From NCBI GenBank assembly GCA_004017275.1, contig SAKE01000024.1, forward strand, positions 1 to 64,000: a DNA stretch of 64,000 nt, written 5' to 3'. Positions 34,608 through 44,310 of the stretch are shown here, in pieces. This stretch comes from Mesorhizobium sp. Its GTDB lineage: Bacteria; Pseudomonadota; Alphaproteobacteria; Rhizobiales; Rhizobiaceae. The position numbers were made by a program, and so were the translations under genes. How positions within the stretch are numbered: position 1 is the stretch's first letter; every line of letters starts with the position of its first letter. Under the pieces are notes generated by a model. That model worked only from the letters and a program-made list of their open reading frames with translations. It was not told the DNA's origin and did not search any database.

Positions 34608-35411
34608 TCAAAGCGCGGCTTTCGCCGCCTCGATCTTTTCAGTCAGCACTTCCTGTCCAAGCGCCCCGAACACGACCTCGTTGCCGACGACATAGGATGG
34701 CGTTCCGGTGATCGCCAGCTTGTTGGCAAGGTCGTAGGTCTTGGCGAGAGCCTCGTTGATTGTCGGGTCCTTCATTTTCTCGCGCAGCGCCGCTTCGTCG
34801 GCACCGAGCGACAGCGCGACCTTGATGGCTGCCGCCTCGGTGGCGCGCCCCTGGCCGCCGAGCAGTGCATTGTGGAACTCGCCGTACTTTTCCGGCTTCA
34901 TCAGGTGGAAGGCCATTGAGACGACGCTCGCCTTCTGCGAATCCGGTCCGAGGATGGGGAATTCCTTGAGCACGAAACGCAGATCCGGGTCGGACTTGGT
35001 CAGCGCCCGCATGTCATCGATGGCGCGTTTGCAGAAGCCGCAATTGTAGTCGTAGAACTCTACGATGGTGACCTTGCCGTTCGGGTTGCCGACGACGCCG
35101 TCGAAGGCCGAATTGAAAATCTGGTCCTTGGCGTTCTTGATGACGCCCATATGCGCGATGCGCTGCTCTTCCTTCTGCTTGGCCTCAAGCGCGTCCTGGA
35201 CCTCCAGAAGCACTTCCGGGTTCTTGAGCAGATAGTCGCGGATGATGCCTTCGACCTCGGTGCGGTCGATCTTGGTGTCGGCCGCCGCCGTCTCGACCGG
35301 CTGTGCGGTCCCGGCCCTGGCAATCTGCGGGTTTCCGGCCACGAATCCGAAAGCCAGCATGGCCAGCGCGACCGCAACCCCCGTGGTGCCCAGCAGCAGT
35401 GCCTTTTTCAT
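34608..35411 (-). CDS. DsbA family thioredoxin-like protein
   Basis: 267 aa from the ATG of MKKALLLG. N-terminal signal or anchor (residues 1-33), a helical stretch (VEGIIRDYLLKNPEVLLEVQDALEAKQKEE), then a DsbA/thioredoxin domain with the CGFCKRA redox motif and the cis-proline loop ITGTPSYVVGNEV. Similar to ScsC/BdbD-like periplasmic disulfide oxidoreductases. It lies just downstream of an M48 protease gene, as in many rhizobia. Confidence 0.92.
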   Translation of the reverse strand: MKKALLLGTTGVAVALAMLAFGFVAGNPQIARAGTAQPVETAAADTKIDRTEVEGIIRDYLLKNPEVLLEVQDALEAKQKEEQRIAHMGVIKNAKDQIFNSAFDGVVGNPNGKVTIVEFYDYNCGFCKRAIDDMRALTKSDPDLRFVLKEFPILGPDSQKASVVSMAFHLMKPEKYGEFHNALLGGQGRATEAAAIKVALSLGADEAALREKMKDPTINEALAKTYDLANKLAITGTPSYVVGNEVVFGALGQEVLTEKIEAAKAAL

Positions 35412-35470
35412 CGTTCCGTTCCTTCTACCTGTTTCCGGTCTGGCTATGTCGCAGCGCGCGACCGGAAAGT

Positions 35471-36865
35471 TCACTTGATCTTGGTTGATGGCTTGTAGTT
35501 TATGATATCCTGGGCGCGAAGCCAGCGCGGCTCGCCGCGTTTCATCTGCTGCTGCGCCCGCATGGCGAAAATCTTCGCATCCTTGTAGTTACCAGAATAG
35601 AAATGGCCTTCGGCGGTGGCGAGTTCGGCGCCGGGTATATCGCCCAACTCGCCATAGGCCTGTGCCAGATAGCGGTATCCGGCTGAATTTTCCTTGTCGC
35701 GCCCGAGGCCATTGTTGATCTGTACAACGGCTTTTTTCAGAGAGTCGGGCGTGCCGACGGCCATCAGCGCCTGACCCATGGACACCGGCAGCAGACCGGA
35801 CCGTGCCGTATCGAGGCTGATCGCCTTGGCGTAGGCGTCCGCGGCTTCCCTAGGCTTGTTTGCCTTCATCAGGATGTCGCCGCGCAGTTCCTGGAAATAA
35901 GCATTCTTCGGCTGCGCCTTGATCAGTGCATTGGTCTTGGCGAGCGCGGCGGCGATGTTGCCGAACAGATAGGTCGACTGGGCGTCGCCATATAGCGCGG
36001 CGAGGGTCCCTTGCATCTTTCGCATCAGCCGCGACGCGGCCGCCTGGCCTTCCATGTAGACGGCGATCTTCACCCGCACCATGTCATGGCGCTGCTGCAG
36101 CGCGGGCGGGTCCAGCCTGTCGACATTGGGGCTCTGTTTCACCAGCACTTCGAGATTGGAGATACGATCCTGCGGCATCGGATGGCTGATCCGGTAGGGA
36201 TCGACTTGCGCGCCCGAAAGCGACAGCGCAGTCTGGAAGCGGCGAAACGTCTTCAGCATACCCATGCCGGACTGACCGGTGGCGTTGAGATAGGTGATCG
36301 CCGAGCGGTCGGCCGTCATCTCCTCGGTGCGTTGATAGGCGAGAATGCTGCGCTGTGCCATCTCGCCGCCGCCGGCCGCCACGCCCATGCCCGCACCGGC
36401 GAGGCCGCGGCTGTTGGTGGTCGCACCGGCGACCATGGCGCCGGCGCCAAGCAACGTCGCGATGACGGCCATCGTCTTGGCGCGTTCGAGCTGGTCGCGT
36501 AGCTTCTGTTGGTGGCCGCCGGCGATATGGCCGGCTTCGTGGGCAATGACGCCGATGATTTCGTTGGGCGTTTCGGCCGTCATCAGCGCGCCGGTGTTGA
36601 TGAACAGCCGGCGCCCGGTGACGAAGGCGTTGAAACTCTGGTCGTTGACCAGAACGATGTCGATGCCGTCATTCGCCAGGCCCGCCGCCTTGAAGATCGG
36701 CCGCGCGTAGTCGCGCACCAGCGCTTCGATCTCGGCGTCGCGCACCACCGGCACGTTCTGGGCGAAGGCGCTGACCGAACTCGCCATTGCAACGGCAACG
36801 CCAAGCGAAAGCGTCGCGAAGACGCGCGCTGCCTGGGCAATCGTCGATCTGGGTCGGCTCAACAT
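35471..36865 (-). CDS. M48 family metalloprotease with TPR tail (BepA/YfgC-like)
   Basis: 464 aa. Signal peptide (residues ~12-36), zinc protease domain with HEAGH and the downstream zinc glutamate in the EEMTADRSAITYL segment, then tetratricopeptide-like helices from residue ~290. The architecture is that of BepA, a periplasmic chaperone/protease for outer-membrane protein assembly. The DsbA-like gene follows 60 bp downstream. Confidence 0.92.
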   Translation of the reverse strand: MLSRPRSTIAQAARVFATLSLGVAVAMASSVSAFAQNVPVVRDAEIEALVRDYARPIFKAAGLANDGIDIVLVNDQSFNAFVTGRRLFINTGALMTAETPNEIIGVIAHEAGHIAGGHQQKLRDQLERAKTMAVIATLLGAGAMVAGATTNSRGLAGAGMGVAAGGGEMAQRSILAYQRTEEMTADRSAITYLNATGQSGMGMLKTFRRFQTALSLSGAQVDPYRISHPMPQDRISNLEVLVKQSPNVDRLDPPALQQRHDMVRVKIAVYMEGQAAASRLMRKMQGTLAALYGDAQSTYLFGNIAAALAKTNALIKAQPKNAYFQELRGDILMKANKPREAADAYAKAISLDTARSGLLPVSMGQALMAVGTPDSLKKAVVQINNGLGRDKENSAGYRYLAQAYGELGDIPGAELATAEGHFYSGNYKDAKIFAMRAQQQMKRGEPRWLRAQDIINYKPSTKIK

Positions 36866-37010
36866 GATGGCTCCACTGGTAGACGAGCGGGCGAAAGATG
36901 AAAAGTCGGCGCCGGAAACTTCCTCAACTTGTGATCCTCACATCAATCGGGCATTTGTGCGGCACATGCGCCAGGGGCTTGGCGCGCTTGATCGTCGGGA
37001 TAGGGATAAA

Positions 37011-38159
37011 ATGGTCGTTTCGCTCTCACGCCGTGGCAATGTCGAGCCCTTCCATGCCATGGACATTCTGGCCGAGGCAAACCGGCTGAAGGCCGAGGGT
37101 GTGCCGGTTGTTTCGATGGCCGTCGGCCAGCCCTCCGATCCCGCACCGGTCCTGGTTCGCGCGGCCGCAGCCAAGGCGCTGCAGGACGGACGCATCGGCT
37201 ATACCGACGCGTTGGGACTGGCAGGTTTGCGCAAGGCGATCGCCGGACACTACGCCGATCACTATGGGCTTGATATCGAGCCCGGCCGGATCGCGGTCAC
37301 CACCGGGTCGTCGGCCGCCTTCAACCTCGCCTTCCTGGCGATGTTCGATCCGGGTGACCGCGTCGCCATCGCGGCGCCTGGCTATCCCGCCTATCGCAAC
37401 ATCATGGCCGCGCTGGGCATCGAGGTGGTCGAGATCGAGCTCGGCGACGCCGCCTACCTGCATGCCGGCCATCTGGAGACCGCGCATCGTGAAAAGCCAC
37501 TGAAGGGCCTTCTGTTCGCCAGTCCGGCCAATCCCACCGGCGCGGTCATTCCGGCCGACGAACTGGCGGCCCTGGTGAGGACGGCACAAGACCTCGGCAT
37601 CGCTGTCATCTCCGACGAAATCTACCACCGGCTGGCCTATGCCGCCCCCGACACCACGGCGCTTGCCTATGGGGGCGACGTGACGGTGATCAATTCTTTC
37701 TCCAAATACTATTGCATGACCGGCTGGCGCATCGGCTGGATGGTGCTGCCGCAAGACCTGGTGCGGCCGGTCGAGCGTGTCGCCCAGAGCCTCTACATCT
37801 CGCCGCCGGAACTGTCGCAGATCGCCGCGATCGAGGCGTTCAGGGCGACCGACGAACTGGAGGCAGTGAAAGGCCGTTACGCCTGGAATCGTGAGCTCTT
37901 GATGAAACGCCTGCCGGAACTCGGCTTTCCGCTGGCCGCGCCCATGGACGGCGCCTTCTATGCCTTTTGCGATGTCACCAGGCATACCAATGACAGCATG
38001 GCCTTTGCGCGAAAGATGCTGGCTGAAGCGCATGTGGCGGCGACGCCCGGCCGGGACTTCGACACCCAGGCGGGGCACCGCACCATGCGGTTTTCCTATG
38101 CCGGTAGCCATGACGACATGGTCGAGGCAATGGCGCGCATCGAACGCTGGTTGAGGTAG
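37011..38159 (+). CDS. Class I/II PLP-dependent aminotransferase
   Basis: 382 aa from ATG 37011; the frame is open upstream to 36864 but that part covers the divergent promoter region. Fold-type I markers: TTGSSAAFNLAF, FASPANPTGAVIP, VISDEIYHRL and the PLP lysine in NSFSKYYCMTGWRIGW. Resembles aspartate/alanine aminotransferase-like enzymes; the substrate cannot be fixed. The glutaminase gene starts five bp after its stop, suggesting linked amino-nitrogen metabolism. Confidence 0.92.
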   Translation: MVVSLSRRGNVEPFHAMDILAEANRLKAEGVPVVSMAVGQPSDPAPVLVRAAAAKALQDGRIGYTDALGLAGLRKAIAGHYADHYGLDIEPGRIAVTTGSSAAFNLAFLAMFDPGDRVAIAAPGYPAYRNIMAALGIEVVEIELGDAAYLHAGHLETAHREKPLKGLLFASPANPTGAVIPADELAALVRTAQDLGIAVISDEIYHRLAYAAPDTTALAYGGDVTVINSFSKYYCMTGWRIGWMVLPQDLVRPVERVAQSLYISPPELSQIAAIEAFRATDELEAVKGRYAWNRELLMKRLPELGFPLAAPMDGAFYAFCDVTRHTNDSMAFARKMLAEAHVAATPGRDFDTQAGHRTMRFSYAGSHDDMVEAMARIERWLR

Positions 38160-38163
38160 TCCC

Positions 38164-39129
38164 ATGCCGGAACTCGAACAGGCCCCCAAACTTGATCAGG
38201 CCCCCAGACTTGATCAGGCATTGGCCGAAGTCGCCGCCGAAATGGCCGATCGCACCGATCGCGGTGACGTTGCTTCCTACATTCCGCAACTGGGCAAGGT
38301 CGATCCGAAGAAGTTCGGCATCGCCGCGGTCACCAATGATGGCCGTGTGCTGATGGCGGGTGACGCCGAACAGGCGTTTTCGATCCAGAGCATCTCGAAA
38401 GTGTTCACCCTGACACTGGCGCTCGGCAATGTCGGCGACGCGCTGTGGCAGCGGGTCGGACGCGAACCATCGGGCAACCCCTTCAACTCGATCGTGCAAC
38501 TCGAGCACGAGAACGGCATTCCGCGCAATCCGTTCATCAATGCCGGCGCCATTGTCATTTCCGACATCCTGCTTGCCGGCCACCAGCCGCGCGAGGCCAT
38601 CGGCGAGATCTTGCGTTTCATCCAGTTCCTCGCCGATGACGAAACGATCATCATCGATCGCGAGGTCGCGGCGTCTGAACGGGCCACCGGATACCGCAAC
38701 TTCGCGCTTGCCAACTACATGAAATCTTTCGGCAATCTCCATCACGCGCCGGAACTGGCGCTGGGTGTCTACTTCCACCATTGCGCTATTGCCATGAGTT
38801 GCCGGCAACTGGCGCTCGCCGGCCGCTTCCTGGCCAATGGCGGCAAGAACCCGGCGACCGGGCATTCCGTGGTGTCGGCCGAGCGCGCGCGCCGCATCGG
38901 CGCCATGATGCTGACCTGCGGCCATTATGACGGCTCCGGGGATTTTGCCTTCCGCGTCGGCATCCCCGGCAAGAGCGGCGTCGGCGGCGGCATATTGGGC
39001 ATCGTGCCGGGCGTGGCGTCGCTTGCCGTCTGGTCGCCAGGCCTCAATGCCAACGGCAATTCCAAGCTGGGTTCGATCGCGCTGGAAAAGCTGGCCAGGA
39101 TGATGAACTGGTCGATCTTCGCGCCGTAG
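38164..39129 (+). CDS. glsA: Glutaminase
   Basis: 321 aa. Serine-dependent beta-lactamase-fold glutaminase converting glutamine to glutamate and ammonia. The S-x-x-K catalytic pair is in FSIQSISKVF; NPFINAGAIV and GYRNFALANYM are further family motifs. An unusual feature is a short near-perfect duplication at the N-terminus (QAPKLDQAPRLDQ). Co-transcribed with the aminotransferase. Confidence 0.96.
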   Translation: MPELEQAPKLDQAPRLDQALAEVAAEMADRTDRGDVASYIPQLGKVDPKKFGIAAVTNDGRVLMAGDAEQAFSIQSISKVFTLTLALGNVGDALWQRVGREPSGNPFNSIVQLEHENGIPRNPFINAGAIVISDILLAGHQPREAIGEILRFIQFLADDETIIIDREVAASERATGYRNFALANYMKSFGNLHHAPELALGVYFHHCAIAMSCRQLALAGRFLANGGKNPATGHSVVSAERARRIGAMMLTCGHYDGSGDFAFRVGIPGKSGVGGGILGIVPGVASLAVWSPGLNANGNSKLGSIALEKLARMMNWSIFAP

Positions 39130-39156
39130 ACCCGTCGGAACGCAAGATATGAAAAA

Positions 39157-39195
39157 TCCCGCGCTATCTTTCGATGGCGCGGGACTCTTTTTTGT
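39157..39195. terminator. Bidirectional terminator between glsA and rne
   Basis: A 12-bp stem with one G-T pair (39157-39168 with 39173-39184, TTTC loop) is followed by CTCTTTTTTG on the plus strand and preceded by GAAAAA, which gives a T-run on the minus strand. It would stop both convergent transcripts. Confidence 0.88.
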
Positions 39196-39224
39196 CAAAA
39201 AATCACGTCAAGTGACTGAAGGGC

Positions 39225-42179
39225 TTAGAAAAAACCCTTCCGCTGCCACCAGCCGGCGCGCTTCGGCTTGTCCTCGGTCTTGGCCGCGGGTTCTTCCGCG
39301 ACAGTCGAAGACACCACCGGCTCGACCGGCGCATTCACCGCCGCCGGCTTACGCCGCGACGGGCGGGCCTTCGGTGCCGCCTCGACGGCTGCTGCTGCCT
39401 CGTCTGACGCAGTGGCCGGCGTCTCGACCGGTGCTTCCGCCTCGGTAGCCGGCTCATCCGCGACGACCTCGGCCGCCGCCTTCTTCGGCTTGGCGACACG
39501 GCGTGCCTTCTTCGGCTTCTCCGTGCTCGGTGCGTCGTCATTGGCCGGAGCAAGCGCCACCGGCTCTTCAGCTGGTGCAGCAACGACAGGCTCGCTGGCG
39601 ATCACCTCAGTTGCCGAGACTTCGCCTTCAGACACGTCGGCTGTTTCGCCGGCGCTTGCCTCGGCCTCGCCTTCGCCGTCTTCGCGGCGATTGCGTTTGC
39701 CGCCGCGCTTGCCGCGCCGGCGCTTCTTGCCCGGGCCTTCGTCCGAAGTGCCTTGACCCTCGTCCGATGCCTCAACCGTTTCGGAAGCTTCGGCAACACC
39801 AACAGGGACGTTCTCGTCCGCTTCGGCGTCGCTGGCGGCCGAGTCGGAGACCTCATCGGCCGACGCCGAGACGGTAGCGCCATCCGCAGGGGCGCCATGC
39901 TCGCGGTCGCGATCCTTGCCGCCGCGACGGCGCCGACGCTTGCGGCGCTTGCGGTCGCGGCCTTCGCCTTCCTCGCCACCGCCAGCAGGGCGGGGTTGGT
40001 GCTGCGGCTGCTGCTGGCGTGGCTGTTCGGCCAGCACCGGCGCCTCATCCTCTTCCTCGATGACGGCAATCTCGTCGTCGGCCTCTTCCGGCTCGACATA
40101 GGCCGGCAGGCTGCGCAACTCGACAAAGCCTTCCGGCTTTTCAGCCAGCGCGCCGCGGAAGATCGCATAGTGCTGCGAACCAACCGAATCGTCGGCCTCG
40201 ATGGTGATCGTCAGCCCGAAACGGCTTTCGAGTTCGACCAGCGTGCCACGCTTGTGGTTGAGCACGTAGAGTGCGGTCGCCGCCGGCGTCCGCACTGTGA
40301 TGTGGCTGCGCGAATCCTTGAGCAGGAATTCCTCGATCGCCCGCACCACCATCAGCGCGACCGACGAATCGGAGCGCACATGGCCGGTGCCGCCGCAATG
40401 CGGGCAGGGCTTCATGGTCGATTCCAGCACGCTGGCGCGGATGCGCTGGCGTGACATCTCCATCAGGCCGAAATGCGAGATACGGCCGACCTGGATGCGC
40501 GCACGATCGTTCTTGAGATGATCCTTCAACCGCTTCTCGACGGAGCGGTTGTTGCGGTTCTCCTCCATGTCGATGAAGTCGATGACGATCAGGCCGGCGA
40601 GATCGCGCAGTCTGAGCTGACGCGCGACTTCCTCGGCCGCTTCCAGATTGGTGTGGAGCGCGGTGTCCTCGATCGAGTGCTCCTTGGTGGAGCGGCCCGA
40701 ATTGACGTCGATGGCGACCAATGCCTCGGTCTGGTTGATGATGATGTAGCCGCCGCTTTTCAGCGTCACCTGCGGCTGTAGCATGCGGTCGAGTTGCGCC
40801 TCGATGCCGTTGCGCACGAAGATCGGTGTCGTGTCGCGGAACGGCTGAACCACCTTGGCGTGGCTCGGCATCAGCATGCGCATAAAGTCCTTGGCCTCAC
40901 GGTAGCCTTCCTCGCCGGAGACAAGAATCTCGTCGATATCCTTGTTGTAGAGGTCGCGCACCGAACGCTTGATCAGGCTGCCTTCCTCATAGACCAGGGC
41001 AGGGGCCGTGGACTGCAAGGTGAGACTGCGGACATTTTCCCAAAGCCGCATCAGATATTCGTAATCGCGCTTGATCTCGGCCTTGGTGCGGCTCTCGCCG
41101 GCGGTGCGCAGGATGACGCCCATGCCTTGCGGCACTTCGAGATCCGCAACCACCTCCTTGAGGCGCTTGCGGTCGACCGCGCTGGTGATCTTGCGCGAAA
41201 TGCCGCCGCCACGCGCCGTGTTCGGCATTAGCACCGAATAGCGGCCGGCAAGCGACAGATAGGTGGTCAGTGCCGCACCCTTGTTGCCGCGTTCTTCCTT
41301 GACGACCTGCACCAGCAGGATCTGCCGGCGCTTGATCACTTCCTGGATCTTGTACTGGCGGCGCACCGGCTTGCGGCGGTTGCGCACCTCTTCCAGCGCG
41401 TCCTCGGCACCGACCGATTCGACCTCATGATCGTCCGCATGCGAGGACTGTACTTCTTCCAGCATGCCGCGATCATTGTCGCCGGACGTCGCTTCGCTGC
41501 CTTGTTCGGCCTGCGGGACGACTTCGGAAATCACATCGGCTTCGACCGAGGCGGCGATCGACGTCGGGCCGCCATCGCGGGTTTCGGCTTCGTTCTCATC
41601 GGCGGAATCCTCGCCATGTCCGGACGCATCGGCATGTTCCGAAGTCTCGGCAGCATGTTCGATGATCTCTGACGTGTGAGAGGTGTCCTCAACAGTGGCG
41701 TCAGCGCCTTCGGCTGGCCAGGCAGCTTCGCCTGCCTCGTCAGCAGCTTCGCTTGCCTCGCCGGATTCGGCTGCATCGCGCTTGTGCTCGCCGCGGTCGC
41801 GGGGCTTGCCGCCGCGCCGGCGGCCGCGCCGTCCACGATCGCGGCTCTGGCGATCATCGCCGTCGCCGTCCTCGTTCTCCTCGTCCTCGGCCTCCTGCGC
41901 TTCCGCGCGCAGCAGTGCCTGACGATCGGCGACCGGAATCTGGTAGTAGTCGGGGTGTATTTCACTGAAGGCGAGAAAACCGTGACGGTTGCCGCCATAT
42001 TCGACAAAGGCTGCCTGAAGGGAGGGCTCTACGCGCGTTACGCGGGCCAGGTAGATGTTTCCTTTGAGCTGCTTCTTGTCCTGGGATTCAAAGTCGAATT
42101 CTTCAATACGGTTACCGCGTACGACGACAACGCGTGTTTCCTCCGGGTGGGAGGCGTCTATCAGCATTTTGTTGGGCAT
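39225..42179 (-). CDS. rne: Ribonuclease E/G
   Basis: 984 aa. The endonuclease of the RNA degradosome. Opening MLIDASHPEETRVVVV, an S1 domain that is interrupted (residues ~100-270) by a long acidic/arginine-rich insert, 5'-sensor and DNase-I-like regions with the catalytic aspartates in VAIDVNSGR (~490) and VIDFIDM, and the Zn-link CPHCGGTGH (~590). The last ~300 residues are alternating basic and acidic low complexity, the expected degradosome scaffold. The S1 insert is normal for Rhizobiales. Confidence 0.96.
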   Translation of the reverse strand: MPNKMLIDASHPEETRVVVVRGNRIEEFDFESQDKKQLKGNIYLARVTRVEPSLQAAFVEYGGNRHGFLAFSEIHPDYYQIPVADRQALLRAEAQEAEDEENEDGDGDDRQSRDRGRRGRRRGGKPRDRGEHKRDAAESGEASEAADEAGEAAWPAEGADATVEDTSHTSEIIEHAAETSEHADASGHGEDSADENEAETRDGGPTSIAASVEADVISEVVPQAEQGSEATSGDNDRGMLEEVQSSHADDHEVESVGAEDALEEVRNRRKPVRRQYKIQEVIKRRQILLVQVVKEERGNKGAALTTYLSLAGRYSVLMPNTARGGGISRKITSAVDRKRLKEVVADLEVPQGMGVILRTAGESRTKAEIKRDYEYLMRLWENVRSLTLQSTAPALVYEEGSLIKRSVRDLYNKDIDEILVSGEEGYREAKDFMRMLMPSHAKVVQPFRDTTPIFVRNGIEAQLDRMLQPQVTLKSGGYIIINQTEALVAIDVNSGRSTKEHSIEDTALHTNLEAAEEVARQLRLRDLAGLIVIDFIDMEENRNNRSVEKRLKDHLKNDRARIQVGRISHFGLMEMSRQRIRASVLESTMKPCPHCGGTGHVRSDSSVALMVVRAIEEFLLKDSRSHITVRTPAATALYVLNHKRGTLVELESRFGLTITIEADDSVGSQHYAIFRGALAEKPEGFVELRSLPAYVEPEEADDEIAVIEEEDEAPVLAEQPRQQQPQHQPRPAGGGEEGEGRDRKRRKRRRRRGGKDRDREHGAPADGATVSASADEVSDSAASDAEADENVPVGVAEASETVEASDEGQGTSDEGPGKKRRRGKRGGKRNRREDGEGEAEASAGETADVSEGEVSATEVIASEPVVAAPAEEPVALAPANDDAPSTEKPKKARRVAKPKKAAAEVVADEPATEAEAPVETPATASDEAAAAVEAAPKARPSRRKPAAVNAPVEPVVSSTVAEEPAAKTEDKPKRAGWWQRKGFF

Positions 42180-42834
42180 TATTTCGTTTCCCCCCGGCAG
42201 CCGTCAGCCGCAGCTTGCGGGGCAAAGCCTGCTGCTGCATGTCTGGAGTGTGGGTGCCGGATATTTGAACGTCCGCCGGCCGCCGCCTGCGCGCCATGGC
42301 GGTGCCGCCCGCAGCCATACTGGCGCGGTTTGATGCGGACCTTTCCATGATTGCGCTTGAAGCCATCGTCACCAGCAGAACCTTTTGAACCAAAGCCCGG
42401 GCGAACCGGACCAGCTTGTTTGCTCATACAGAGCCGGCGCGGGAACAAACCCGGCCGTTTTCCTCACGCAGGCGATTCCCCCGCCACGGGCGCACACCTG
42501 CGAAATTCGTCGCGATCACCTGAACCCTTTTCGCGTGAAGCGAAAGGAGCCGCCTTTTTCATCTGACCCTGTAGCAGGAAGCTGCGGAGGAGGGCGGTTC
42601 CAGGATTGCAGTGATCCACCATCGCTTTTATGATTTGGCGGGGTGGAAGGCAACCCCGATTTCCGATGCCGGCAAAAAGCAGTTCCGTAACGTAAGCCTG
42701 GGTTGCGACCTTGCATGAAAAGGCTTGGTTAACCTTCTCTGGATACCAATCGTTAATCGAGTTCGCGGCCTAACCGGCTTTTTCGACGAAACGACGGGGC
42801 GCCTGGCGCCAAACCGGGAGCGACTGGACGAGAG
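42180..42834. other. rne leader and divergent amidase promoter region
   Basis: 655 bp between divergent genes. The minus-strand half is presumably the long rne 5' leader, through which RNase E usually controls its own mRNA. It contains a basic 83-codon frame (42427 down to 42179) whose TAA overlaps the rne start as TAATG; coding status is doubtful. The plus-strand half near 42715-42770 is AT-richer and may hold the amidase promoter. No RNA family is recognised with certainty. Confidence 0.5.
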
Positions 42835-44097
42835 ATGGGACGGGCAGACTTCACAGACAAGGGATGTCGTGTTGGCGGCCGGATTCTCGGCGCCTTCTGC
42901 CTTTTGCTGCTGCTGGCGATCTCTTCTGGTTTTTCCTCAATCGCCAATGCCGCCGATGCTCCGCTCGTGGCGAAAGGCTACAAGATGGCCGGCGATGCCA
43001 CCAAGATGCGCATCGTCATCGATTTCGATCGCGAACCCGATGTCAAATGGTTCCTGCTGCGCGGGCCTAACCGTCTTGTCATCGATCTCGCGAATGCGAG
43101 GTTCGCCATTGATGCTAAGGATTTGAAGGCACGGGGCCTGGTCAAAGGCGTGCGCCTGGGCGAGCTCGGAGAGGGCGTTTCGCGGCTGATCCTCACCGGC
43201 AAGGGACCCTTCGCCGTCGACAAGCTCGATGTGCTCAAGAACGAGGACGCAACGGGCTACCGCATTGCCATCGATATGTCGGCAGCCTCCGCACGCGAGT
43301 TCGATGCCGCGCTGGCCAATCAGGCGCTGACCACCGGATCCACGGTTTCGACCGACAAGGGAGGGCGGGTCGGCACCGGACCGGTCTCCAATCCCGGCCA
43401 TCGCTTCACCGTCGTCATCGACCCCGGCCATGGCGGCATCGACGGCGGCGCCGAGGGCCTGAACGGCACCATCGAGAAGAACGTCACGCTGGCCTTCGCC
43501 ACGGAACTGCGCGACAAACTCGCGGCCGTCGGCAATTACGATGTCTTCATGACGCGCGACACGGACGAATTCCTGCGTCTGGACGACCGCGTGCGCATTG
43601 CCCGGCAGCATGAGGCCGACCTGCTCATTTCCATTCACGCCGACACGATCAGCGTCAAGGGCATTCGCGGCGCCACCGTCTACACCGTCTCCGACAAGGC
43701 TTCTGACCCCGAGGCGCAAGCGCTTGCCGACCGTGAGAACCTTTCCGACCAGTTCGCCGGCATGGAAATCAAGAACGACAGCAAGGAAGTCACCGACATC
43801 CTGATCGACCTGATCCGCCGCGAAACGCACAATTTCTCGATGAGTTTCGCCCACACGCTGGTCGGCCAGCTGTCCACCAGCGTCGGCCTCATCAACAATC
43901 CGCAGCGTTCGGCGGGCTTCAAGGTGCTGAAAGCACCCGATGTGCCGTCCGTGCTGGTCGAGCTCGGTTACCTCTCGAACGCCAAGGACGAAGCACAGTT
44001 GCTCAACGCCGACTGGCGGGGCAAGGCGGCTCAAAGCATAACCAATGCTGTCGCGCTTTTCGCGTCAGCCAAGGCCGGAGCGAGGGCCGGAGGCTGA
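42835..44097 (+). CDS. amiC: N-acetylmuramoyl-L-alanine amidase (AmiC-like)
   Basis: 420 aa periplasmic cell-wall hydrolase for septal splitting. Signal peptide to about residue 41 (ending ANAA), AMIN domain (residues ~50-160), then Amidase_3: VVIDPGHGGIDGGAEG with the zinc histidine, IEKNVTLAF with the glutamate, LISIHADT with the second histidine and VLVELGYLSNAKDE with the catalytic glutamate. Located between rne and mrcA, a conserved order. Confidence 0.94.
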   Translation: MGRADFTDKGCRVGGRILGAFCLLLLLAISSGFSSIANAADAPLVAKGYKMAGDATKMRIVIDFDREPDVKWFLLRGPNRLVIDLANARFAIDAKDLKARGLVKGVRLGELGEGVSRLILTGKGPFAVDKLDVLKNEDATGYRIAIDMSAASAREFDAALANQALTTGSTVSTDKGGRVGTGPVSNPGHRFTVVIDPGHGGIDGGAEGLNGTIEKNVTLAFATELRDKLAAVGNYDVFMTRDTDEFLRLDDRVRIARQHEADLLISIHADTISVKGIRGATVYTVSDKASDPEAQALADRENLSDQFAGMEIKNDSKEVTDILIDLIRRETHNFSMSFAHTLVGQLSTSVGLINNPQRSAGFKVLKAPDVPSVLVELGYLSNAKDEAQLLNADWRGKAAQSITNAVALFASAKAGARAGG

Positions 44098-44310
44098 CAT
44101 GACCGGCGGCGCCTGCAACCAGAGGCGGCGTGTCGCGGCGACAACACCCGGTGCTTTTATTTCCGGCGCGCAGCCGCGAAATCCGGCATTGCCGTATTTT
44201 GTCCACATGGTGGCGACAAGGGTTTTCGATTACGGATTGGGACCGGCTCGAAAGCTTGCGCGAAAGGCGGCTTCGTTTAGGAAATTCCCGAACCAAGGAC
44301 TGGAGCGGGT

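Noticed and set aside
36864..37010. A 49-codon N-terminal extension of the aminotransferase
   Set aside because: It would start within one base of the divergent M48 protease start and leave no promoter; the family begins near the ATG at 37011.
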